From positions 65,205 through 89,458 of the forward strand of contig DBQV01000008.1 of assembly GCA_002305755.1 (NCBI GenBank): a stretch of DNA of 24,254 nt, read 5' to 3'. The notes under the pieces were generated by a model. It ran no database searches and had not been told where the DNA came from. It saw only the letters and a program-made list of their open reading frames with translations. Position numbers and translations under genes: made by a program. Source of the DNA: Christensenella sp. UBA1385. Its GTDB lineage: Bacteria; Bacillota; Clostridia; Christensenellales; Aristaeellaceae. Shown piece by piece: positions 6,759-15,404 of the stretch. The first letter of the stretch is position 1. Each line of letters begins with the position of its first letter.

Positions 6759-7733
6759 ATGCCGCAACCGAGCATTGCCTACGCCGTTGGCTGTGTGCGC
6801 GCCCCATCCAGGACGCCGCTGGGCAGGGCGGAGCTGGAGAGGCTGATCGCCGCCTCCGGCTATGAGGAAGCGCGCCGCCAGCTCAGCGATATGGGCTATG
6901 GCGGGGGGCAGGAGGACAGTGTGGCCGCCCTGAGCGTGCGGGCGCTGGAGGATGCCTGCGTCTATCTGCGCCGCATCTCGCCCGAGCCTGAGCTGACCGA
7001 CAGCTTTCTTTTGCGCTATGACGCGCAGAACCTGAAGACCCTGCTCAAGGCCCGCATACTGGGCCGGGCTCCCGAGGCGCTCTCCGCCTGCGGCACGCTG
7101 CCGCAGGAGACGCTGCGCCACGCGGTGAGCGAGCGGGTGTATACCCGCCTGCCCACGCCGCTGAAGGAGGCCATGGAAACGCTGGAAAAGCGCGTGGCGC
7201 TGGAGGTGCGGCCCATTGAGATCGACGCCCGCATCGACCGCGCTGCCTATGAGATGGCGCTTGACATGGTCCGGCGCTCGGGCAACGCGACCGCGCGTGA
7301 ATATTTCAGCCGCAGGGCCGACCTGCAGAATCTGATCACCACGCTGAGGCTGCGCCGGATGGGCAGCCTGGACGTGAAGGCGGAGGAGCTTTACTTGTCC
7401 GGAGGGCGCATCACGGCCTGGCCGGAGGGGCCGGAGGCCGCGGAGAAGCTGCAGGGGCTGTTTCGCGGCTGGCCTGCCCCGGTGCGCGCGGCGGTCGCCC
7501 GAGCCGCAGCGGACCCGGGCCAGATCCCCGCGCTGGAAAAGGCGGCGGAAGACCATCTGCTGAGCCTGTGGCGGCCCTATCGGCACGAGCCCTTCGCCGT
7601 GGAGGCGCTGATCGGCTGGCTGCTGGCGCATGAGCGCGCGGCGCAGGCCGTGCGCCTGATCCTGGCGGCCAAGCTGAACGGATTCAGTGAAGAAACGCTC
7701 AGGGAAAGGCTGCGTGAAGCATATGGACAGTAA
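6759..7733 (+). CDS. atpC: V-type ATP synthase subunit C (d-type rotor adaptor)
   Basis: A 324-residue, helix-rich soluble protein of the V-ATPase subunit C/AC39 family. It sits between the K ring and the central stalk (D and F) as the rotor socket. Family hallmarks include the N-terminal SIAYAVGCVRA, RYDAQNLKTLLKARIL near residues 86-101, and a repeated three-lobed helical pattern later on (for example SRRADLQNLITTLRLRRM). Length is normal for this family. The ATG at 6759 follows AAAGGAGG (6746-6753). The 3' end overlaps the start of subunit F by 11 bases. Confidence 0.93.
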   Translation: MPQPSIAYAVGCVRAPSRTPLGRAELERLIAASGYEEARRQLSDMGYGGGQEDSVAALSVRALEDACVYLRRISPEPELTDSFLLRYDAQNLKTLLKARILGRAPEALSACGTLPQETLRHAVSERVYTRLPTPLKEAMETLEKRVALEVRPIEIDARIDRAAYEMALDMVRRSGNATAREYFSRRADLQNLITTLRLRRMGSLDVKAEELYLSGGRITAWPEGPEAAEKLQGLFRGWPAPVRAAVARAAADPGQIPALEKAAEDHLLSLWRPYRHEPFAVEALIGWLLAHERAAQAVRLILAAKLNGFSEETLRERLREAYGQ

Positions 7734-8064
7734 GCTGCGGATCGGCGCGGTGGGGGAAGAGGATGTGATCCTTGCCTTCCGCGCGGTCGGCGCGGTGACC
7801 GCCGCGGCCGACAGCCCCGAGGAGGCGCAGATGGCCGTCCACCGGCTGCTGAGCGAGGGCATCCCATTGATCTTTATTACCGAGCGGGCGGCGCGCATGA
7901 TCCCCGAGGTGATGGAGCGCTACGCCCAGTCGCCCGATGCGGCGCTCATCCCCATCCCCGGCGTGCATGGCACGGACGGCTTTGGCGCTTCCCGCGTGCG
8001 CGAGCGCGTGATCAAGGCCATCGGGGCAGACATCCTGACAAATAACGGAAACGAGGAACAGTAG
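7723..8064 (+). CDS. atpF: V-type ATP synthase subunit F (central stalk)
   Basis: A 113-residue protein with a Rossmann-like alpha/beta fold. It begins KLRIGAVGEEDVILAFRAVGAV, like the KIGVVGD...FRLFG start of E. hirae NtpG, continues with PLIFITERAARMIPE near residues 47-61, and ends with AALIPIPGVHGTDGFGASRVRERVIKAIG. It binds subunit D in the rotating central stalk. The ATG at 7723 is chosen. A GTG at 7714 in the same frame has a slightly better spaced GGGAAAGG upstream and would add three residues, so the start is uncertain by nine bases. The gene overlaps the end of subunit C by 11 bases and is followed by subunit A after one base. Confidence 0.9.
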   Translation: MDSKLRIGAVGEEDVILAFRAVGAVTAAADSPEEAQMAVHRLLSEGIPLIFITERAARMIPEVMERYAQSPDAALIPIPGVHGTDGFGASRVRERVIKAIGADILTNNGNEEQ

Positions 8065-8065
8065 C

Positions 8066-9844
8066 ATGGCCCAGCAGGGTAAGATCATCAAAGTTGCCGG
8101 CTCGCTGATCGTGGCGGAGGGGCTGTCCTCCGCCCGCATGTTCGACGTGGTGCGTGTGAGCAGGCTCGGCCTGATCGGCGAGATACTGGAAATGCGCGGC
8201 GACCGCGCCTCCATCCAGGTCTATGAGGAGACCAGCGGCCTTGGGCCGGGCGACCCGGTGGAATCCACCGGCGCGCCCCTCTCGCTGGAGCTGGGGCCCG
8301 GCCTGATCACCTCCATCTTCGACGGAATCCAGCGCCCGCTGGAGCTGATCCGCGACAAGGCGGGCGACCGCATCACCAGGGGCATCAGCGTGCCCCGGCT
8401 CAGCCGCGACAGGGTGTGGCGCTTTGTGCCGCGCGTGAAGGCGGGCGACCGGGTGGAAGCGGGCGACATCATCGGCACCGTGCAGGAGACCGCCGTGGTG
8501 GAGCACCGCATCATGGTGCCCTATGGCCTTTCCGGCACCGTCAAGAGCATCCATGAGGGCGAGGCCCGGCTGGAGGACACGGTGTGCGAGCTGGAGCTGG
8601 CGGACGGCAGCGTTCGCTCCCTCACCATGCTGCAGCGCTGGCCTGTTCGGCAGGGCCGTCCCTACCGGGAAAAGCTCTCGCCTGAAAAGCCGATGGTGAC
8701 CGGACAGCGCGTCATCGATACCTTCTTCCCCATCGCTTCGGGCGGCGTGGCGGCCATCCCCGGGCCCTTCGGCTCCGGCAAGACGGTGGTGCAGCACCAG
8801 CTGGCCAAGTGGGCGGACGCGGACATCATCGTCTACGTTGGCTGCGGCGAGCGCGGCAACGAGATGACCGACGTGCTGGAGGAGTTCCCCCGCCTGCACG
8901 ACCCGCGCACGGGGGAGACACTGATGCAGCGCACCGTGCTGATCGCCAACACCTCCGACATGCCCGTGGCGGCCCGCGAGGCCTCCATCTATACGGGCAT
9001 CACCATCGCCGAATACTTCCGCGACATGGGCTACAGCGTGGCCATCATGGCGGACTCCACCAGCCGCTGGGCCGAAGCCCTGCGCGAGATGAGCGGCCGC
9101 CTGGAGGAAATGCCGGGCGAGGAGGGCTATCCCGCCTACCTGTCCAGCCGCATCGCGGAGTTCTATGAGCGCGCGGGCCTGGTCACCTGCCTTGGCAAGG
9201 ACGGCCGCCGCGGCTCCATCTCGGCCATCGGGGCGGTGTCCCCTCCCGGCGGCGATATTTCCGAGCCCGTCTCCCAGGCCACACTGCGCATCGTGAAGGT
9301 GTTCTGGGGCCTCAGCGCTCAGCTGGCCTACCGCAGGCATTTCCCGGCCATCGACTGGCTGTCCAGCTATTCGCTGTACGCGGACAACCTGGCCGGCTGG
9401 TTCAGTGATGCCGTCTCGCCCGACTGGAACACGCTGCGCGCCCGGGCCATGATGATCCTGCAGGAAGAGAAGGAGCTGGATGAGATCGTGCGCCTGATCG
9501 GCGCGGACGCCCTCAGCTGGAAGGACGCTCTGACCATGGAGGTCGCCCGCTCCATACGCGAGGACTATCTGCACCAGAATGCCTTTGACGAGGTGGATAC
9601 CTACAGCTCGCTGGACAAGCAGCTGCGCATGCTGCGCCTGATCGTGGACTTTGGCCGTCTGGGCCAGCAGGCGCTGGAAGCGGGCGCGACGCTGAGTGAG
9701 GTGCTGCACCTGCCCGTGCGAGAGCGGATCGGCCGCGCCAAATACATCCATGAAGACGATATGAGCCAGTTTGAAAGCGTGCAGGCCGAGCTGGCGGGCC
9801 AGATGGGCGCGCTGATCAACCGGGGAGGGAAGGCCGATGCTTAA
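8066..9844 (+). CDS. atpA: V-type ATP synthase subunit A (catalytic)
   Basis: A 592-residue catalytic subunit of the A3B3 head that hydrolyses or makes ATP. The P-loop GPFGSGKT is at 233-240 (K239 and T240), the catalytic glutamate is E262 in CGERGNEMTD, and the Walker B aspartate is D330 in VAIMADSTSRW. The V/A-type non-homologous region, absent from F-type beta subunits, lies about 115-190 and includes VPYGLSGTVKSIHEGEA. Length matches E. hirae NtpA (about 593). No damaged motif is seen. The start ATG at 8066 lies one base after the stop of subunit F, with GAGGA (8053-8057) upstream. The 3' end overlaps subunit B by 8 bases, as is common for these paired subunits. Confidence 0.98.
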   Translation: MAQQGKIIKVAGSLIVAEGLSSARMFDVVRVSRLGLIGEILEMRGDRASIQVYEETSGLGPGDPVESTGAPLSLELGPGLITSIFDGIQRPLELIRDKAGDRITRGISVPRLSRDRVWRFVPRVKAGDRVEAGDIIGTVQETAVVEHRIMVPYGLSGTVKSIHEGEARLEDTVCELELADGSVRSLTMLQRWPVRQGRPYREKLSPEKPMVTGQRVIDTFFPIASGGVAAIPGPFGSGKTVVQHQLAKWADADIIVYVGCGERGNEMTDVLEEFPRLHDPRTGETLMQRTVLIANTSDMPVAAREASIYTGITIAEYFRDMGYSVAIMADSTSRWAEALREMSGRLEEMPGEEGYPAYLSSRIAEFYERAGLVTCLGKDGRRGSISAIGAVSPPGGDISEPVSQATLRIVKVFWGLSAQLAYRRHFPAIDWLSSYSLYADNLAGWFSDAVSPDWNTLRARAMMILQEEKELDEIVRLIGADALSWKDALTMEVARSIREDYLHQNAFDEVDTYSSLDKQLRMLRLIVDFGRLGQQALEAGATLSEVLHLPVRERIGRAKYIHEDDMSQFESVQAELAGQMGALINRGGKADA

Positions 9845-11228
9845 GGAATACCGCACCATCAAGGAGCTGGTCGGGCCGCTGATGCTGGTCGATCAGGTAT
9901 CGGGCGTCACCTACAACGAGCTGATGGAGATCCGCCAGGGCGACGGCCAGATCCGCCGCGGCAAGGTGCTGGAGGTCAGCGGCGATACCGCGCTGGTGCA
10001 GCTGTTTGAAAGCAGCCGGGGCCTGCGCATGGACGACAGCACCGCCCGCTTCCTCGGCCGCAGCATCGAGCTGTCCGTCTCGACGGATATGCTCGGCCGC
10101 GTGTTCGACGGCATGGGCAACCCCAAGGACGGCGGCCCTGCCATCATCCCCGACAAGCGCATGGACATCAACGGCGAGCCGCTGAACCCCGCTGCGCGCG
10201 ACTATCCCAGCGAGTTCATCCAGACCGGCATCTCCGTGATCGACGGCCTGAACACGCTGGTACGCGGGCAGAAGCTGCCCGTGTTCTCCGGCTCCGGCCT
10301 GCCGCACGCCCAGCTGGCCACGCAGATCGCCAGGCAGGCGCGCGTGCTGGGCGACGACAGCAAGTTTGCCGTGGTTTTTGCCGCCATCGGTATTACCTTT
10401 GAGGAAGCCGATTACTTTATCAGCGATTTCAGGCGCACCGGCGCCATCGAGCGCGCTGTGCTGTTCATGAACCTGGCCAGCGACCCGGCGGTAGAGCGCA
10501 TCTCCACCCCGCGCATGGCGCTGACCGCCGCGGAGTACCTGGCCTACGAGAAGGGCATGGACGTGCTGGTGATCATGACTGACATCACCAACTACGCCGA
10601 GGCCCTGCGCGAGGTATCCGCCGCGCGCAAGGAAGTGCCCGGCCGCCGCGGCTACCCCGGCTACATGTACACCGACCTGGCCAGCCTCTACGAGCGCGCA
10701 GGCCGCATCAAGGGCAAGGCAGGCTCCATCACCCAGATCCCCATCCTGACCATGCCGGAGGACGATAAGTCCCACCCCATCCCGGACCTGACGGGCTACA
10801 TCACCGAGGGGCAGATCATACTGAGCCGCGAACTGTACCGCAAGGGCGTGATCCCGCCCATTGACGCGATGCCCTCGCTATCCCGCCTGAAGGATAAGGG
10901 CATCGGCGCGGGCAAGACGCGGCGCGACCACGCAGACACCATGAACCAGCTGTTCGCCGCCTATTCACGCGGCAAGGAAGCCAAGGAGCTGGCGGTGATC
11001 CTGGGCGAGGGCTCGCTGTCGGATGTGGACAAGCAGTACGCCAAGTTTGCCGACGCCTTTGAGACCCGCTACGTTTCCCAGGGCTATCAGACCAACCGCA
11101 GCATTGAGGAGACGCTGAACCTGGGCTGGGAGCTGCTGAAAATGCTGCCCCGCACCGAGCTCAAGCGCATCCGCAGCGAGCTGCTGGAAGCCTACCTGCC
11201 CCTGCCCGAAAACGGGGAGGCAAAGTAA
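9837..11228 (+). CDS. atpB: V-type ATP synthase subunit B (regulatory/non-catalytic)
   Basis: A 463-residue non-catalytic subunit of the A3B3 head. As in all V/A-type B subunits the P-loop is degenerate: SGSGLPHAQL at 151-160 replaces the Walker A motif. The arginine finger that completes the catalytic site of subunit A is R350 in MPSLSRLKDKGIG, at the same residue number as in E. hirae NtpB. RRGYPGYMYTDLASLYERAG (270-289) is another strongly conserved block. The start ATG at 9837 follows a purine-rich GGGGAGGGAAGG and overlaps the end of subunit A by 8 bases. Confidence 0.98.
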   Translation: MLKEYRTIKELVGPLMLVDQVSGVTYNELMEIRQGDGQIRRGKVLEVSGDTALVQLFESSRGLRMDDSTARFLGRSIELSVSTDMLGRVFDGMGNPKDGGPAIIPDKRMDINGEPLNPAARDYPSEFIQTGISVIDGLNTLVRGQKLPVFSGSGLPHAQLATQIARQARVLGDDSKFAVVFAAIGITFEEADYFISDFRRTGAIERAVLFMNLASDPAVERISTPRMALTAAEYLAYEKGMDVLVIMTDITNYAEALREVSAARKEVPGRRGYPGYMYTDLASLYERAGRIKGKAGSITQIPILTMPEDDKSHPIPDLTGYITEGQIILSRELYRKGVIPPIDAMPSLSRLKDKGIGAGKTRRDHADTMNQLFAAYSRGKEAKELAVILGEGSLSDVDKQYAKFADAFETRYVSQGYQTNRSIEETLNLGWELLKMLPRTELKRIRSELLEAYLPLPENGEAK

Positions 11229-11230
11229 GC

Positions 11231-11872
11231 ATGGCCGTGCTCAACGTCAACCCCACGCGCATGGAGCTGACGCAGATGAAGCGCCGGCTGGCCACCGCCA
11301 GGAGGGGGCACAAGCTGCTCAAGGACAAGCGCGACGAGCTGGTGCGGCGCTTCATCGCGCTGGCCCGCGAGAACTGGCGCCTGCGCCTTGACGTGGAAAA
11401 GGAGCTGGGCCTGGCGATGCAGGACTTCGCGCTGGCCCGCGCGGTGATGGAGCCGGGCGCGCTGCGGCAGGCCCTGCTCTACCCCGCCCGACAGGCGGAG
11501 CTGACGCTGGGCAGGGCCAGCATCCTCTCCGTGAAGGTGCCGGAATACCGTATGCGGGAGGATGGGGAGCGGCAGGCCCTCAGCCTGCCCTACGGCATGG
11601 CCGAGACCTCGGCCCAGCTGGACAACGCCATCGCCACCATGGCGGCCGTGCTGCCCCAGCTGATCGCCCTTTCCGAAAAGGAAAAGACCTGCGAGCTGCT
11701 GGCGGACGAGATCCAGAAGACACGCCGCCGCGTGAACGCGCTGGAATATGTGATGATCCCCCAGCTGGAGGAGACCATCCGTTATATCTCCATGAAGCTG
11801 GAGGAGAACGAGCGCGGCTCGCTGACCCGGCTGATGAAGGTGAAGGAGATGCTGCAGGCCCGCGAAGCCTGA
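11231..11872 (+). CDS. atpD: V-type ATP synthase subunit D (central rotor shaft)
   Basis: A 213-residue protein made mostly of two long helices. They correspond to the antiparallel coiled coil that runs up the centre of the A3B3 head as the rotor shaft. The N-terminal VNPTRMELTQMKRRLATARRGHKLLKDKRDELVR and the C-terminal RRRVNALEYVMIPQLEETIRYI are strongly conserved family blocks. The start ATG at 11231 lies two bases after the stop of subunit B, with GGGGAGG at 11214-11220. It is the last gene of the nine-gene operon and is followed by a strong hairpin terminator. Confidence 0.96.
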   Translation: MAVLNVNPTRMELTQMKRRLATARRGHKLLKDKRDELVRRFIALARENWRLRLDVEKELGLAMQDFALARAVMEPGALRQALLYPARQAELTLGRASILSVKVPEYRMREDGERQALSLPYGMAETSAQLDNAIATMAAVLPQLIALSEKEKTCELLADEIQKTRRRVNALEYVMIPQLEETIRYISMKLEENERGSLTRLMKVKEMLQAREA

Positions 11873-11889
11873 TACGGGATCATATGAGG

Positions 11890-11937
11890 CGCCCCCTTGA
11901 AGCTATCTTCGAGGGGGCGTTTGTCTGCGTTTCTTTT
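11890..11937 (+). terminator. Intrinsic terminator of the ATP synthase operon
   Basis: A 13-bp stem with one G-T pair (CGCCCCCTTGAAG at 11890-11902 and CTTCGAGGGGGCG at 11907-11919) closes on a CTAT loop. It is followed by a T-rich run (TTTGTCTGCGTTTCTTTT). It lies 17 bases after the subunit D stop. The convergent GH116 gene ends at 11936; read on the minus strand the hairpin has no following T-run, so it is less likely to stop that transcript. Confidence 0.78.
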
Positions 11938-14356
11938 ATTTCTTTTCGGGCAGGCCGCCGAGCCGCGTGAAGCGCTGTACCATGCGGCCCTGGTCATCCG
12001 GCGTCTGCTCCGCGACGCCCCACTCGGTGCCTGTGCTGTAAAAGCAGCGGAAGTTGTCTGCATGCACCTTGGGGTCAATGGAGAGGGCCCTCGTCTCCCG
12101 GTCAACGGAGAAGCCCGACAACGCGGGGATCAGTCCCCAGCTGGACATGGAGCGGGCGTAGTGGTTGCCGCATTCCACCTCGTTGAATGGATTGCGCTTA
12201 TAGCCGTCCTGCCGCGCGCGGGCCGCGCGCACGATCTCAAGCCCCTCCTCTGTCAGCCCCTCCGCGATCAGGCAGCAGGCCACCTGATACTCGATGCCGC
12301 TCCACACCTCGTCGCAGTACACGAAGGGGAACTTGGGCCGCCCGCCCTTGGGCCAGCTGCACAGCAGGAGGCCCTGCTCGTCGCCAAGGGCGAAGCAGCG
12401 CTGCACGCTCTGGTGGCGGCTCAGATCCTTGCGGAAATTGTAGCGGTAGACGCTCAGCAGGGCCTTTTTCACATGCTCTTTGGGCAGGATGGGGCCGAGC
12501 CCCGCCATGTTCGCGAGGAACTGCCCCATCAGCTGGTCGGACAGGCAGCCGAGGCCGTGCTGATAGGGATGCTCGTCCAGATTTTCCAAGCGCTGCACAT
12601 AGTATTCGCCGTTCCAGAGCAGTTCGTCTGCCTTCCGGCTGCCCTTCTTAAACAGTTCGGCGTAGCCCTCGGCCTTTGCCCTTTGGTTCAGCCTGCGGGC
12701 AAAGGCCTCGCCCGCCTGCAGCGCCGCCAGATACACGCCGCAGCTAAGGGGATTGGCCCCATAAAAGTCGATGTCATAGGTGTTGTGCTGGCGGCCGTTT
12801 GCGGGGATGCCCGTTCTGTCCGGGTCCCAGCGGGCGATCACGTAGTCGAGCGCCAGCAGCGCCCTCGGGCCCATTTCCTCGATCAAACTGCCGTCGCCTG
12901 ACAGCATCCATTCCCGGTACAGGCGCACAATGCTGCCGCACTGGCCGTCAATGGCGGGGGCCAGCGTCCATTCCTCATCGCCGAGCTTGAGGCGCGAGCG
13001 GAAATTCATCGCGCCGTCTTCCCTGGTCTCGATCGTAAATTCGTTGCGGCGCATGTTCTGCTCAAGCCGCGGAAAGAGCCAGGCCACGGTCTGGGCGTAG
13101 TTCCACACATGGGTGCAGTTGCCGTCGCAGCAGCCGGACTGGCAGAAGCAGCCCTCCCAGCCGAAAAAGCTGCCGTCCTCTATGCGGAAGCAGGTGGTGG
13201 AGCGCAGCACCGTGATGTTGGCAGAGACAGCGTCCAGCACCTCGGCAGGCAGTGTGCTGCCAAACAGCGCGTCGTGGAAGCTGAGGGTCGCGCGCTCCAG
13301 CCGCGGCAGCTCTTTGTGCAGATACTCGGCGACACCTAAGGCGTTTTCAAAGCGCAGGCTGTAGTAGTTGCGCGTCAGGGGCTTTTGCCCGCCGTCTTCC
13401 TGTGACCAGCTGCGCTTTCGCCAGGGGAAGTGCCAGCTGAGGTAGAAGGTGAAGCAGCGCTCCTCAGAAGCTTCCAGGGTGGCATGGCTTGCGATAGAGC
13501 CGATGCGCTGTCGCTGCTGAAAGAGGATCTGTCCCTCTGCGGCCGCCTGCCCGCCCTCCTCGCGCAGGAGGCCGTCCTCGCTGAAATCGTCCCAGAAATC
13601 CTGCGCGCTGTCGTACCAGGCGCCCAGATACCAGTTGGGCTTGACACAGAGGTTTTCATCCGGGCTGGTCAGCGCCATGGTGTTTTCGATCGCTTCCCCG
13701 TTATCGGCGCGCAGCGCTTCGCACAGAAAGCCCCTCAGGCCATCGCTCTCTACGCGGCTGTTCCTGCAGCCGCCTTTGTATTGGACGTAGTTGAACACGC
13801 CGTAGCCGCCAAAGCTGGTCATGTTGCTCATGGAGCCTGCGATGGAGACAAAAAGAGGCTCCTTGCCCGTGTTCTTCACACGGTAGCGTAAAACGGCGGC
13901 CGGCAGGGCCGAATCCTCGTCATCCAATGGAATAAAGGGCGTGAAGGCCTCCAGCGTGATGTCCAGCGGCAAGGCCTCATCCCGCAGGCGCACGGCGCAG
14001 AGGGGATATTCCGCCCGCATGGTGCTGTGCCGCATACGCGGCAGGCCGGCCAGACTCGCGCTGTCATAGCCGTGCGACAAGTTGTGCGGCGGCTGTATCG
14101 GCCCCTCAAGCACGCGGTTTTCACACAGGCGGGCCTCGCCTTTCTTGCCGTTATCCGCGTGCAGCGCGAAAAAGGTGTAAGGGAAGGAATTGCCCTTACC
14201 GGGGCTGTTGAACAGCTCCCAGTCTTTCAGCTCGCCCCGCGCCCCCAGCGACACGTTGCCCGTGCCGATGCCGCCCAGCAAGAAGGCCGTCTGCGCAGCC
14301 TTTTCATCGTATTCCTGCAGGTGATTGAGCCTCTTCCAGAATGCTTTGCTGTTCAT
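11936..14356 (-). CDS. GH116 family beta-glycosidase (glucosylceramidase/beta-glucosidase type)
   Basis: An 806-residue cytoplasmic protein (no signal peptide) with the GH116 layout: an N-terminal beta-sandwich domain (about 25-340) starting AFLLGGIGTGNVSLG, then an (alpha/alpha)6 catalytic domain. By alignment from memory with human GBA2, the nucleophile is E401 in FFGWEGC and the acid/base is D528 in RQHNTYDIDFYG. The later CDEVWSGIEYQVACCLIAEGL block also matches GBA2. Characterised members cleave beta-glucosides, beta-xylosides or glucosylceramide, so the substrate cannot be assigned from sequence. Five cysteines cluster at 403-414 just after the nucleophile. Last gene of a five-gene minus-strand operon, 18 bases after the LacI gene, with AAGGAGAT before its ATG. 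It probably hydrolyses what the upstream importer brings in. Confidence 0.9.
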   Translation of the reverse strand: MNSKAFWKRLNHLQEYDEKAAQTAFLLGGIGTGNVSLGARGELKDWELFNSPGKGNSFPYTFFALHADNGKKGEARLCENRVLEGPIQPPHNLSHGYDSASLAGLPRMRHSTMRAEYPLCAVRLRDEALPLDITLEAFTPFIPLDDEDSALPAAVLRYRVKNTGKEPLFVSIAGSMSNMTSFGGYGVFNYVQYKGGCRNSRVESDGLRGFLCEALRADNGEAIENTMALTSPDENLCVKPNWYLGAWYDSAQDFWDDFSEDGLLREEGGQAAAEGQILFQQRQRIGSIASHATLEASEERCFTFYLSWHFPWRKRSWSQEDGGQKPLTRNYYSLRFENALGVAEYLHKELPRLERATLSFHDALFGSTLPAEVLDAVSANITVLRSTTCFRIEDGSFFGWEGCFCQSGCCDGNCTHVWNYAQTVAWLFPRLEQNMRRNEFTIETREDGAMNFRSRLKLGDEEWTLAPAIDGQCGSIVRLYREWMLSGDGSLIEEMGPRALLALDYVIARWDPDRTGIPANGRQHNTYDIDFYGANPLSCGVYLAALQAGEAFARRLNQRAKAEGYAELFKKGSRKADELLWNGEYYVQRLENLDEHPYQHGLGCLSDQLMGQFLANMAGLGPILPKEHVKKALLSVYRYNFRKDLSRHQSVQRCFALGDEQGLLLCSWPKGGRPKFPFVYCDEVWSGIEYQVACCLIAEGLTEEGLEIVRAARARQDGYKRNPFNEVECGNHYARSMSSWGLIPALSGFSVDRETRALSIDPKVHADNFRCFYSTGTEWGVAEQTPDDQGRMVQRFTRLGGLPEKK

Positions 14357-14374
14357 TGTAAGATCTCCTTCAGA

Positions 14375-15394
14375 TTACAGTGTATCCATCTTCATCAGAG
14401 TGTGTGCCATCAGGCGTTCCTTAGGTAGCGGTTGTCCCTTCCTTGCGTTGGCGAGCAGGCGGGCGGCCTCTCTGCCGAGCTCCGCGATATTCAGCGAAAC
14501 CGTGGTCAGTCTCGGGCTGAAAGAGTGAAGCATGGGGATGTTGTCATAGCCCGCTATGGCGTAGTCACGGGGCGATTCAAACTTCTCGTTCATCAGCGCG
14601 CGGTGGATCTCCACCGCGTAGATGTCGCTGGTGCAGAGGATGCAGGGGCGCTCACTCTCTGCTTTGAGAGCTTCGGTTAGCTGCATGGAGAAATCCGGGC
14701 TATCTATTGTCCGCTCCCATGCGCCGGAAATAAGGGCGATTTCATCTTCAAAGCCCTGCCTGCGCCGCAGAAGAGAATCCATGTTGCTGGTTTCCTTCCT
14801 CGCAAGCGGTGGGCAGACATAGTAAAAGCGCCTAAAGCCTTGAGAGGCCGCGTAGGCAGTCAGCTCTCGCATGGATGCGTACTCGTCAAAACCGAGGAAG
14901 GGTACCTCGGGCGAGATGCGGTTCATGACCGATAAAATAGGCGGCCCCTGATTGAGCAAATAGCCGCCGTAATCGGGGCCTTTCACGGCGGAATTAAGCA
15001 CGATGCCATCTACCTGCCGGGCAAGCAGATCTTCCAATAACACTTGCTCCATCTCCGGGTTCTTGTTTGACAGCATGATGTAGCTGACATAGCCCGCCTC
15101 CTGCGCGGCCTGCTGAAAGGCGTTGACCATCTGCGCGTAGAAACTGTTGTTGAGGTCAAATACAATGATGCCGAAACTGCGGCTCTCTCCTCGTACCAGC
15201 GACTGCGCGATGCGGTTCTCGCGGTAACCGTGCTTTTCAAGGAAGGACAGCACTTCCTTGCGTTTTGCTTCGCTTACACCGGGCCTGTCATTCAGCACGC
15301 GGTCGAGAGTGATGCGGGAGATGCCACAAAGCCTCGCAATTTCTTTCTTTGTCATGCGTGGTGAAATGCCTTCACCGGGTCGTTGATCCGTCAT
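14375..15394 (-). CDS. LacI family transcriptional regulator (autogenous regulator of the GH116 operon)
   Basis: A 339-residue repressor-type protein. A LacI helix-turn-helix and hinge occupy about residues 14-65 (TKKEIARLCGISRITLDRVLNDRPGVSEAKR and the following ENRIAQSLVRG). A periplasmic-binding-protein-like effector domain follows (FGIIVFDLNNSFYAQMVNAFQQAAQEAGY to AGYDNIPMLHSFSPRLTTVSLN). It should bind a sugar or glycoside and control the operon it lies in. The palindrome at 18590-18601 is the obvious operator. The start is uncertain: the ATG at 15394 is given, but an ATG at 15355 (MTKKEIARL) would begin exactly at the DNA-binding domain; neither has a well-spaced ribosome binding site. 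It lies 10 bases after the upstream permease gene. Confidence 0.92.
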   Translation of the reverse strand: MTDQRPGEGISPRMTKKEIARLCGISRITLDRVLNDRPGVSEAKRKEVLSFLEKHGYRENRIAQSLVRGESRSFGIIVFDLNNSFYAQMVNAFQQAAQEAGYVSYIMLSNKNPEMEQVLLEDLLARQVDGIVLNSAVKGPDYGGYLLNQGPPILSVMNRISPEVPFLGFDEYASMRELTAYAASQGFRRFYYVCPPLARKETSNMDSLLRRRQGFEDEIALISGAWERTIDSPDFSMQLTEALKAESERPCILCTSDIYAVEIHRALMNEKFESPRDYAIAGYDNIPMLHSFSPRLTTVSLNIAELGREAARLLANARKGQPLPKERLMAHTLMKMDTL

Positions 15395-15404
15395 GGGTGA
15401 GCAA

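Noticed and set aside
8012..9862. Long minus-strand open frame (616 codons) opposite the ATPase A gene, and similar long frames opposite subunit I (4031-5656) and the GH116 and second CUT1 genes
   Set aside because: They lie antisense to genes with full family motifs. Their products are His/Gln/Arg/Ala-rich as expected from high-GC shadow frames, and they show no ribosome binding site or domain.
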